Assembly: GCA_034509925.1 (NCBI GenBank)
Contig: CM067526.1
Span: 8,074,244 to 8,138,243, forward strand
Origin: Hirudinaria manillensis
Lineage: Eukaryota > Annelida > Clitellata > Hirudinida > Hirudinidae
DNA: 64,000 nucleotides
Direction: 5' to 3'
In this document: piece after piece, positions 1 through 10,216 of the stretch
Layout of the letters: each line of letters starts with the position of its first letter
How positions within the stretch are numbered: position 1 is the first letter of the stretch
The notes under the pieces: model-generated
Database searches by the model: none
The model's input: only the letters and a program-made list of their open reading frames with translations
Told to the model about the DNA's origin: nothing
Made by a program: the position numbers and the translations under genes

Positions 1-985
1 ACAATATTGATTTCTTTACAAGTGGTTGCAACTACGCGAAAATAATCAATTCAGTTTCAATGAAGTTCGAGTGCGTTCCTCACTTTTCTGAAAATATTCA
101 AGAAGTTTAAAATCCATGAAAATGCGATTAAAATGAATTCTACTAAATGAAACCCGTCAAAGTCAGCCAAAGTCGTGTTCTATTGACTCAGCGATATTTG
201 CCGGCCAAGGTTCGAACCTAACTACCAATTAGATTCCCTTACCTAAATCACTCTTGAACCTCTTCCAAGACGATCCTCAAACTAAGATTTAATTATCACA
301 ACTTCAGTGTTGTTCTCAAATCCAACTAATACTTACAAAAGAAATGCAAACGAAGTGGATGGCAGCTATTTACTTATGATGATGATGAGGATAATAATAA
401 TAGTAACAACAAACATTCCGAAAAGCTTCGCTCAGAAATTCTTAAAACTGATTCCCTGAGTTCTTTAGATAGTTATTAAATCTGGACACTATCTCAAAAT
501 GGACCATCTGAAGAAATCAGGTCCACTACGTTAATATTAATTCGAAATCATCGAAAAAAAACAGCGGACCAAGGAAAAGTATGATGAAATGATGCGCTGT
601 GATAATTATAATGCATAATTGCTGGGATAATAATAGATCATTCTAATTTGCCATGAGAAAGGAAAAGCGCGCACTGTTGAATGCATTTCCAAACTAAGAA
701 TATCCAGAATAGCAAGAGTCGATTATTCGAACCTCGTTACCGGCTTGAAATGATCTTGGATACCAAATGAATCATAGAAAAGAAATTTTTGGAAAGTATT
801 GAACCTTATTACTGGTATTGAAATAGTGAAGGTATTGATTCCAACAGATCCTTTAAATAGAGAAGTAAGTTGGCCTTATGTCGTGGATATGGATAAGAAA
901 ATTGCGAGAGACATTTCGTAAAGAAACTCGAGGAGTACCAATTCCTAAAGATTTGCTCAGGCCTATCGCCACAAAAAAGGACACC

Positions 986-1029
<44 letters not shown>

Positions 1030-1194
1030 AAACTATGCCACCCTTCGGGACCTAGCAAAAGTGGCATAGTAGCGAGAGTAACGTAGTAACGAGGGTTTGT
1101 AAAAACGGCCTTATTTTATCAAATAAACACGGCTTTATTGTAAAAAAAAAGACTTTATTTTCTCGTGCATCTCGTTGTCTAGCCGATCTCATTC
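1..1194. other. AT-rich spacer, no gene seen
   Basis: No reading frame here has homology or splice structure that I recognise. It contains short GAT/AAT tracts near 375-405 and a TA dinucleotide run at about 990-1027, which by itself produces the YIYI-type frames on both strands. A palindromic GGTTCGAACC at about 208 resembles a tRNA T-loop, but no tRNA cloverleaf surrounds it. Confidence 0.6.
990..1027. repeat. (TA)n microsatellite
   Basis: An uninterrupted TA run of about 38 bp, seen directly. It lies just outside the CENP-B-like fragment. Confidence 0.9.
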
Positions 1195-1535
1195 TTGCAT
1201 TACACCGGACTTGCGAATCCACCGCTCCAGTTTCGCCCTGCACTGTCTTGAATGTGATGCCGTGGCGCTTCTTGAAATTGTCCAGCCAACCGTCGCTCGC
1301 TTTGAGATCCGGGATGTGCATCAGCTCGGCCAGTTTCATCGCCTTCTCCTTGACCGGATCGCCGATGACAGGCATATTCTGCCCTCTTGCTTGCTTCAGC
1401 CACATGAGCATTCCCTCATCGAGTTTCGGATAGTGATGAAACTCCAGCTTTGATTGCAGCCTCGATTTCATTCTTCTTGCTGAGAATGCCCTTCACTGTG
1501 GTTCTCTTAACATCGACGCATACCACTCCAAACTG
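1195..1535 (-). pseudogene. Decayed CENP-B/Tigger-type (pogo superfamily) DNA-binding fragment
   Basis: On the minus strand, one frame gives TTVKGILSKKNEIEAAIKAG, the usual N-terminal helix-turn-helix of CENP-B/Tigger proteins. A second frame continues with YPKLDEGMLMWLKQARGQN, then KASDGWLDNFKKRHGITF, the Tc5/CENP-B-type HTH. The two parts are in different frames with the switch near 1440-1460, so the sequence is frameshifted. No DDE integrase domain follows. This is therefore a relic of a pogo-superfamily transposon or a domesticated copy, not an intact gene. The family assignment rests on the W...FKKRHGI signature and is fairly secure; the element boundaries are not. Confidence 0.75.
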
Positions 1536-4500
1536 CAATAATCTTCACTCCAACTTGCAATTCTCACATAAAACCCTCAACATTCATTCTCATTCCTATT
1601 TATACTCCCAGTCAACTTTGCCTATCCTATCAATCAAATTCCATGGAATGTTCCATCACCTTCCTTAATCATCTCTCAACAAGTCCTGGGAAAATATTAA
1701 CCTGATCAAGTCTTAAAATTCAAGGTAATGTCTCTTAATTATGTCTACGACTGGGAATGTGTCCTTAACAATTATGGGTTAGATAAACATTGTCAGGACC
1801 TTGATGGCATAGTAGCGAAAGTAGGGATTGGCGTAGTAAATTTATTTTGTATGAATTTTGTCGGGAGCAAAAGTTTGTGTCGAGCAAAAGTGGACTAGTA
1901 GCGAGGTGACAAAGTAACGAGATTTGACTATATATGTATATTGCTTCTTCATTTCCAATAAAAACACATTAAGAGACAATAAACTCCATCTCAAGATGAA
2001 AAAAAAAAGACCGGACGACTCCAGTAGAAATTGTCGATATGCAATCGGACAAACGAACATTTGCCATAGTACAACCCTAATCTTTTAGTTATGTAATGAA
2101 CGTTACTAGGCAATCAACCATTCTTTGTAGTCTGAATAGTGCATTTATGAAATCTGAAATTAATTAGATAAACAAACATATAAAATAAAAGTGCCGTTGA
2201 TACTTGCTATAAGTACAATATTACAAGTCTGTTCAATGGTGTAAGAAGTTATTTTACAAGATATTCTGCATGTTTAGTGACATAATGTTAAAATATGATC
2301 AAACTTTGATTTTATAGTTTGATATGCGAGATGCACAAAATATTACCTTGCTAATTTCTTTGGTCTGAATGGGCAAGGATAACTGGATAAGTGACAGGCA
2401 AAAGATAACTCACAGCTACAAGCTTTATCGGTTTTCCATGGATTTTCAGTCAAGAAGTACGGTAAGATCAGGTTAAGGTCTAAGTGGGCTAGTCACCAAA
2501 TATTTCTACTGAGCTGTCTAGCTTTTGTCTGTCACTTATCCAAAGTTCATGAACAATGGGTACTTTAACAGGTATTTAAAATTTGTCCAACTTAATGAAA
2601 GTACTTTATAAAATGATCTTACATTATTTTTCATAAGTGATGCATGGTTCATTTTCAACATCGATTCAATTCATCGATAATTTAACTAAATAAGCTGACT
2701 GTCCAAATTTAAAAAAGCCATGAAATTAATTCATAGTTGTGACGTTTGATCCTTTACCTGAAAAAAATGTTAAATATCGATCGCTTGCGTGTGATTGAAT
2801 TTATATTTGCATTTGCATTACATTATTAAATATGAAACAATTTGTCACGAAAAAAAAACATATTATTGCTAATATATATAAGCTAATAAATTAAATCAAA
2901 GTATTTTCAATTTTATATAAATTTCAATTCGACGTCTCATTTGTAATTTTACAAATAAAATAAAAGAGATATCTTACATGACCAAAAGTTGAATAAAACC
3001 ACGATTTCGATAAATGCTTCAAACACATATTAAACCTTTTGCTGAATCTGAGAAAAATGAAGACGCGCTCTGGATTAGAACTGCATATGTACCAGCTGAT
3101 GTTTAAAAGTCATATTTAATAGCTCATGCAATGACATGAGTTGAATCGGATATGCATCGGATAAGCCTGGGATCCAAATAACCAAAGCAAGGAGATTTTA
3201 TTGATAAGTTTTGTTAAGTAATTGAGAATCGCAAGTTGAACAAGCGTGTCCAAAGATATTACACTTGAATTATACTTGTAATATACCTGTAATAAGTTTG
3301 TGCGCTATTATGCAGGCACATTAAACAAATTCAATCCTATATGATTTTCCACATCAAATGTTCTTAAGAACGTTTCTAGAATATGTTCCAAATATGGGCG
3401 AAACGGATTAAAATACCCGAACTTGTTTTCAAAGCTTAGTAATTACCTTCACTACAGCTTAGCAACAATAACAGTTATGCTAATAGATAAATAATCATCC
3501 TTACTACTAAGAATAATATTTATTTAAGATACTTTGTCTAGCAATCGTACTTTCTGAACGCAACACGCTCAATTGATGCAGTCCTATCGGTCCATCTGTT
3601 TACATAGAAAAAGAATTAAGCACGACTCCCAAACAGGCGATTATATTTGAATTTCCGAGAATTCTTTCGAAGCCCCTAAAAGCTAGCTATCATCTTTCTG
3701 AGCGTCAGCTAACTAGCAAGCTCAACCGACCCATTTTATATTCCATCAGGCAGTTGCAATGGCACGATATTGATGCTGTGATTCCTTCATCTATTGCATG
3801 TCTAGCCACGCATGCATCAACTATTTCTCTCTATCATAAACCCTAACTTCAGTATAAGTGAATCAAGACTAGAAAATGCAACAAAGAACACTTGAAGCTT
3901 TTCAAGATGGCACATTCAGTAAGTTCTCTCAATTTGGCCAAAGTAGACTTTATTTTGCAAGGTGAGATTATGCTCATCTTACAGCAAAGGACCAAAATCC
4001 TTTACACGTGACATAATATCCATTTTAAGAATAAAAACCATGGCTCTTTAAAAAAAATAAAAAAATCATGAAATAACAAAAAAAAATCTTTCAAATTACA
4101 CTTTACTTAAAACCTATTCAACCTAAAGATACAAAGGTATGGAGTGGATAAACTATGGCATCTCGGATGGCTGCCAAGGCCTGCTCCAATAACAATAAAT
4201 ATATAGTCAAGAAATACAAAACAAAATAAAACAGGAAAACATTAAAAAAAAAACTTCTGGACAGTTGACCATAAACCACAAAATAATTTCAACGTGACTT
4301 AAAAGAGTTCTCTTTTAATGCTACCAAGTTATGTAATAATGAGAATGTAAAAATAAATTAACAATGAAAATTACTTTCAAACTTCCCCAACGACACTAGA
4401 TGGCATCTCAAAAGCCCCAAATCCAATAGAGGCAACAAACAAAAATAATTCTCAGTATATAGAAATAATTTCTATAAAAAAACAGACCGTGGCGACATCA

Positions 4501-5468
4501 TCCTGCAAACATGTATAAGTAACTGTACTTACTTTTCATCGCACTCTTTAATCAAAATCATCTCTCGTTCCACTCCAATATGATCTAAGAATCAATCAAG
4601 AGTTCTAGGAAATCCAGGAAAAATGAATGCATAAACATTGAGAAATTGGCCATAACTTTTGGAACATTCCCAGTCTTATGTTTGCAAAGGAAAAACATAA
4701 ATTGATAAAAAAATAAAATAAACAATAGTAAATAACTAAAAATCATTGGAAAAGTATAAGTTGAAACAAAATTCAGGACTTAAATTTTATAGATTCTAGG
4801 AGACAATAAAGTTATTAAATAAGATATTTAATAAGATAATACTATCTAGTGTGACTAGGCATTCTTCATCAAAAACGAAGTATCTAATGTATAGGTCAAT
4901 CCTCAACAAGACAGTCAACAAATTAATAAGAAGTGTTGCCCTCCAAAGTACCAGCACGGAGCGCTAACCAACTCGTTATTTTCAAAATGACGAACGAGGA
5001 CATTTTTTCGAGCGAGTTAAATGAAAGAAATTAAACGAGAAACTAAATCCTTTTAAATGGAATTAAATGCACAAACTTATCATTTTTTGTCATCGAAGTA
5101 ATCCGAACGATTGTTGACAAGAAGCAACGGACTGAAAGTACAAGAACATCGAGGCCTCACAAATACTCGTGTGTGCATCGGAAAACTTTAAAAAGTGACA
5201 AAAATACTTGAGAGATCCTGGTCAAAAAGAGCCAAATGGAAGAATTGAATGGATTGGATGAGTTTAATCCATTTTCTAAATTTAGAAAAGCCATTTATGA
5301 CCCAAAAATCAGTCAGGACATTCAGAGCGAAGAATATAAAAGCCATCCGATCGACCGCACCGAGCAGTCGGTTCCAAAAAATAACGAAGGACGACCCTGC
5401 AGCGGTTTCCTTCGAAGCGGACGCATCACAATGGATGCATCCCACCTCTGGCAGACAGCCTCGTTCGA
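1536..5468. other. AT-rich spacer downstream of HMBOX1
   Basis: No convincing coding exon was found. Short direct motifs of the type GGCATAGTAGCGA occur at about 1065, 1805 and (diverged) 1890, all in the same orientation. The portion next to 5468 is probably the 3' UTR of the minus-strand HMBOX1 gene. Frames at 5188-5518 and the plus-strand frame at 5236-5805 are shadows of that gene and its UTR. Confidence 0.5.
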
Positions 5469-8400
5469 TCAGTCACTGCTGCCTAGTTCGCAATTCATTG
5501 CCACCTCCCCGCTCATGATGTCATCAAAAATGCTATCCCCATCTTGCTGGCCGTTGGAGAACATCGCGCTTCCTTCCGCGTTGCTCTCCCCGCACGAATA
5601 CGCGACTTCCGAGCAGCTTTCAAGCACGCCGGTTTCGGTAACGAGGGCGTCCTGCCTTTCTGAGAAGTCGTCGCAGACGGGTTCTTCCTCGCACGCTCCG
5701 TTCGATCGGCAGGGCGCAGACTCGGCTTTGGCTTTGCTCGATTCTCCGTTGATGGAGTTTTTGAAGTTGGCGACGAGATTAGAGAGAAACTCTGCCGTCT
5801 GCTGACTGAGTTCGGGAGTTCCCTTCTTGTTCGGAGGTAGGGGAATGATGGGCAGCTGCCCGGTCAAAGAGTAAATGGCTTGATTGACGGCGGCGGTTTC
5901 GACGCTCAGCTGCAGGGCCGCTGCCTCTGCCTCTCCCAAAAGAAGATTCTCTTTTGAATGGCCAATCATTACCTCATTTCCATTTCCAATTTCTATCCCA
6001 TTGAGTGCCTGTTGCTCCAACCTCTGTCCAATCTTGAGGGCTGCATGGTGGTTGAACAGAGACAGGCCAGATATAGTGGAGTAAAAGTGGGGATCGCTTT
6101 GAGTCAACGGCGGACGACCTCTCGTTCGAGTGAGGAAGGGACTCGCGGCTTCCATTCCGTCTGCTAAAGAAGTACTTATTATATTCACATCTCAGAAAAC
6201 ATAAAGTTTGTAATTCATGCTTTAATTTAAGAGACTCGACTTACCTTCTTTGAAAAGCCTTTTCAAATCCTTACGTTTATTGGCAAACCAATTTGAAATC
6301 GTTTGCACGCCGACCTTCTCTTTGTCTGAAAGGGCTCTTCCGGCTGCAATTAGACGGAGCTTCCAAAATTAGACGAACTTGTAATTCCAAATTTTACTTA
6401 AAACTTTGAACACTTTTCACCATTAAAATGAGTCAATTTAATAACATACATGCGAATAATTAACCGCTCGGGCACGTACTCAGTTTCTCGGTGGCAATGT
6501 TGCATGCTTTTGCAATCTCTTCTCTCCTTTTCAGAGAGGGATAATTCTCTTCCATGAAGCATTTTTCCAGGAGCTCCAAGTGGTTCGGTCGAAAGACGAA
6601 CCTCTCCCTTCTCGGGTAGGTGAGACCGGAGCTGGAGGACGTGCTTGGCACGGTGGTGACGGGCGGTGGGAGAACGTAACTGTCGGAATGATCCATCTCG
6701 ACGGAGGTTCCACCACTTTCGTTCAGGTCAGCCAGTCTGCTGGCTGCCAGCTGAGCTTGTCTGTTAGCATTCTCCTCTGAATCAAATAGTTTTACTTGAC
6801 TGCATATCTCAGTCATCAATTTTAAGTGAAATAAATGCATTTATTAAAAGCAAATAAAAATTGGATCACAATAAGTTCTGCCTTGTTTCCTTGCTAATTT
6901 TAAAATATTACTCCATGAGGGCCCAAATAGGGTTGCTCATACCTATAGCTGCTGGATTGTTCTTATAAGTGAGGTACCATTTCTTAATTGTCCTGCAACA
7001 TTTGTCAGACATCCCCATGTATTCTCCCTTCAAATACCTACTGATGTAAGCCTGGCTGATTCCTACATCAAATTGATATAATAAATCAAGCTAAAACAAA
7101 AATGTTAGACTCTGAGAAGTAATTTCATATTTTCATTAAATATTTCATTAGAATTCTAAATAAAATAAGATTGTGGTACCTGTCAGAGCTGCTATTTGAT
7201 GCTGTTTGACATTGTTTATGACAGTGAACTCTTTGATTTCTTCGCAGCACAATATTTCTTCTTGCCTTCACGAAAGAGAAAATGCATGCACTGAGCCTCA
7301 AAGTAAACACTCAATTTGTCAAAGACATAAGTCGCAATGAATAGGCAAGCATTTTGAACTTTTTGAAACTTCCAAGCTTTAGAGAGCCAATATTTGAACT
7401 ATTTTTTTTTTAGATATATTAGGATAATCAGATAAAAATGAAATTACTTCAGGAATGTGCCATCTTCATCAGCATCGTCCTTCACGACTCCATTCTTAAA
7501 GTTGAGTGACCTTCGAGTTAGAGTCCCTGCCCTAGTCTGTTTGTCATCTGAACCAGAAAGAGATTCCTCGGAGGCAGGGTTCACTTGACTTATTGGATTA
7601 CTCGAAGAGTTTGAAGTGACGGGCGTTTGAGGCTGTTGCGCGAGCGGTTGCTTGTCGGTCGGTGCCGTGTTGTTGTGCAGCTGCTTAATAATTTGTTGTA
7701 GCAATTGTTCCTGTTGCAAAGTCGACGTCTGAGGCGTCACCTTCACGGAGGACAGAGTCGGGGAGCTGGAAGAGACCAAGGAAGCTATTGTTTGTTGATG
7801 TTGAAGAAGTTGCTGCTGCAAAGGTAGCTGGGCAAACTGCTGAAGTTGTATAAGTTGAGATGGCAAAAGAGCAGTCGTAGCTGTGCTTGTCGTAGACTGT
7901 TGTTGTTGAGAGGCAGCAGCTGCTATAAGGGAAGTTATGATGGCCTGAGGAGACTGCGAATCAAAGAGATGCTTGGCTTGTTGCAATTGTTGCAGAGCCA
8001 TAAGCTGCTGTAGTTGCTGCACAACATTATTCTGTGGCTGTTGAGATTGCTGTTGGATCAATTGCTGTAAAACTGGAGACAAGTTGACTAGGGCCGTAGG
8101 AGGAGAGGCTTGAACGGCCGCGTTGTGTGCGGAATGCGTTTGATGGAGTTGTGCTTGCAACTGTTGAGGTAGTTGTTGAAGCTGCAGTGCAAGTTGAGAC
8201 TGCTGTGGTAATGGCGGCGACAGCAGTTGGGTAGCTGTTTGTTGTGGCTGATGTTGAAGTTGAGAACTTAAAAGAGATTGGGACACAGCCTGAGATAAAT
8301 TCAAAGGTAGGGAGGAAGTTAAGCTCGGTGCGGTGAGATTTTTGCCGACGCTCACTGTCGCAGCCACGGGCGTAATACTGTTGGAAGCAGCAGCTCCTAA

Positions 8401-9306
8401 TATCCCCAATTGTTGGAGAACTTGCATCACTTGGGTTTGTTGCTGTAATTGCTGGGAGGCACCAGAGGATTGCTGAGAAGTTGCTGACAATTGCAACTGC
8501 AAAGCATTTCCAGCAACGGCCACAACCGAGGTTGCGGGAGTGACGACAGATGCTGCAATCGCAGTAATCGAAGTTTGGCTCACGGAGGTTGATGCTTGAG
8601 GGGTCAGAGTGACCGGAATGATTGGCGATAAGAGTGGAGAAGTCATGTGAGGAATCTTTATACTGGAGAGAAGTGAGGTCTGAAGGTTTGTGGTCAAATT
8701 TGTGTTAGAGCTTGACATGGCTGGGACGAATGCCTGTCGACTCATAAGATTTTCTGCCAAAACTGCCACGGAACTTGAATTGATACCAGACTGAATAAAA
8801 TTAAAGAATATTTAAATTATTCAATATATATTTAATATTTGTTAATACAACTTATTTAGGTTCATATACTTATTTAGTCTATTCATATTCACTTGTGAAA
8901 TCACACCTTACTAATTGCAAAGTGTATGACTATAAAAAAATTAATATTAATTCATTAGTAGTACTCATAAATTGGAAAGAACAAAAGGTAATGTGCTAAT
9001 CGGTAATCACATGTAGCCTCTGTCCTCATAGTTTTTTTTTTTGATTGCATGTTTATATAACATTTGAAATTTTTCTAACAAACTGTTTTACTAAAGTTAA
9101 CTGCATTAGCAAACCTTCTGAGTCAATGAAGAAATGTTGACGATGTTTCCTAAGCATTGATCGATCAGATCGAAAGATTCGAATGCCATCAGGACCTGCT
9201 CTTTGGTCATTCCGCTGTTCCTAAGTCTTCTAATGAGCTCAGCCTGCTCCACTGTATACTTTTTCCCACCACTATTTGTCGGTAGAGACATCACGCAGCC
9301 TGGCAT
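5469..9306 (-). CDS. HMBOX1: HMBOX1/HOT1-like homeobox protein with large Gln-rich insert
   Basis: Seven exons on the minus strand: 9115-9306, 7448-8790, 7180-7265, 6943-7062, 6480-6776, 6245-6343, 5469-6160. The phases agree at every junction and give 942 codons plus stop. Exon 1 encodes an HNF1_N-type dimerisation motif (RLRNSGMTKEQVLMAFES), very like human HMBOX1. Exon 2 encodes about 447 residues rich in Gln, Ser, Thr and Ala. Exons 3-4 encode a POU-specific-like domain (ALTGISQAYISRYL). Exons 5-6 encode an atypical homeodomain (RRERFVFRP, REEIAKACN, then NWFANKRKDLKR). The last exon keeps the vertebrate-like C-terminal motif VETAAVNQAIYSLTGQ. Human HMBOX1 binds double-stranded telomeric repeats and acts in transcription; that role here is inferred from homology. 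The start at 9306 has A at -3; a second ATG lies five codons downstream. HNF1 itself was considered, but order and C-terminus favour HMBOX1. Confidence 0.9.
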
Positions 9307-10033
9307 CCTCACCTTTACAACATTTGTGAATGACGATCTTTCCTCACGCGTTCGTACTTCAAAAGACGTATTTATCAATTGTTCTACAGCAAACCTTTTC
9401 GAAATACAGAAATGCACACGCTATACAGCATATACAGCTCTAGCTCATATTAATTACACCACCGAAATAGAAACCGTCACAAAAATAAATAAGATTTTTT
9501 ATTTTTAAAAGTTAACTTAAAAGCCTTTTAAGAACGATTCTCGTCGAACTAAATGAGTCAACGCAAGACATGACGCTGCTCGGAACTGAGCTTATAATGA
9601 AAGCAGCTATTCTGGTACAGAATAATAAGGGAGGCCGTTCGGTCTTCAAGCAGTGGAATAATAATTTATTGATCGATGTTAATTAACCAATTCTTGCCAA
9701 GGAATAACCACTCATTTAACGAACCTATGCAGCCGTTTTGTGAAGCGAAAGTGAATTTTGATATTTATGGAGGCCTTTGTGTGGAATTTGGCGCCTTTTG
9801 AGGCGATTTCAGGCGAAAAATATGTTAGGAAAATGTAATAACAAACAATTGAAATATCGAGCTAGCTTTTTTAGGGATGTGCGTAAAAAAGCGCATGGGA
9901 TCTTATCAAATATTTTTTAATATTTTATGTGATGCTTGTTAATTTTTTTTATTGTTTGTCAAACTTTTAGATATTCCGAGGAGAACGTGCTTCATGTCTA
10001 AATACTTTAACAACGTTTGGAACGGTTTCTCAA
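9307..10033. other. Spacer between HMBOX1 5' end and SELENOP 3' end
   Basis: About 0.7 kb without a supported gene. It should hold the HMBOX1 promoter and 5' UTR. A frame open upstream of the chosen HMBOX1 start (to 9417) has no recognisable content and is treated as 5' UTR. Confidence 0.5.
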
Positions 10034-10039
10034 TTTATT
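10034..10039 (-). terminator. Poly(A) signal AATAAA for SELENOP
   Basis: The minus strand reads AATAAA here, about 180 nt after the proposed terminal UGA and about 95 nt after the SECIS-like hairpin. The order stop, SECIS, poly(A) signal is as expected for a selenoprotein mRNA. Confidence 0.5.
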
Positions 10040-10132
10040 AGTGTATTACAAAAATCATATAATGTTTGCCAAAAACGCTTATTGCTTAATACTAGGAAAA
10101 TAAGCATTCATTGAATCTATAACAAATGCTAT

Positions 10133-10200
10133 CCGCAATGATTGTTCGGGGACTCAGCTGCATCTCTGCTTTTGCTGAGTTCTTTCATGAACATTGTCGG
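10133..10200 (-). promoter_or_regulatory. Candidate SECIS element of SELENOP
   Basis: On the minus strand a hairpin with SECIS-like parts can be drawn. ATGA lies at 10188-10185. Eleven bases later AAAA (10173-10170) opens the apical loop. The stem ACTCAGC pairs perfectly with GCTGAGT. A GA dinucleotide at 10147-10146 sits opposite the ATGA. Below the core, GTT/AAC, CAAT/ATTG and CCG/CGG can form a bulged lower stem. Three A-C oppositions lie between the quartet and the perfect stem, so the fold is not ideal. The element starts about 17 nt after the last UGA in frame. In vertebrates SelP has two SECIS elements; I see only this one. Confidence 0.6.
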
Positions 10201-10216
10201 GGCATTTGGTGAAAGT

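Noticed and set aside
195-225. tRNA-like T-loop GGTTCGAACC
   Set aside because: No acceptor, D or anticodon stem can be drawn around it.
5236-5805. 189-codon plus-strand ORF
   Set aside because: Antisense shadow of the last HMBOX1 exon, whose frame has homology and splice support.
9307-9417. N-terminal extension of HMBOX1
   Set aside because: Frame is open but has no conserved residues; the first downstream ATG with a favourable context gives the family-like N-terminus.
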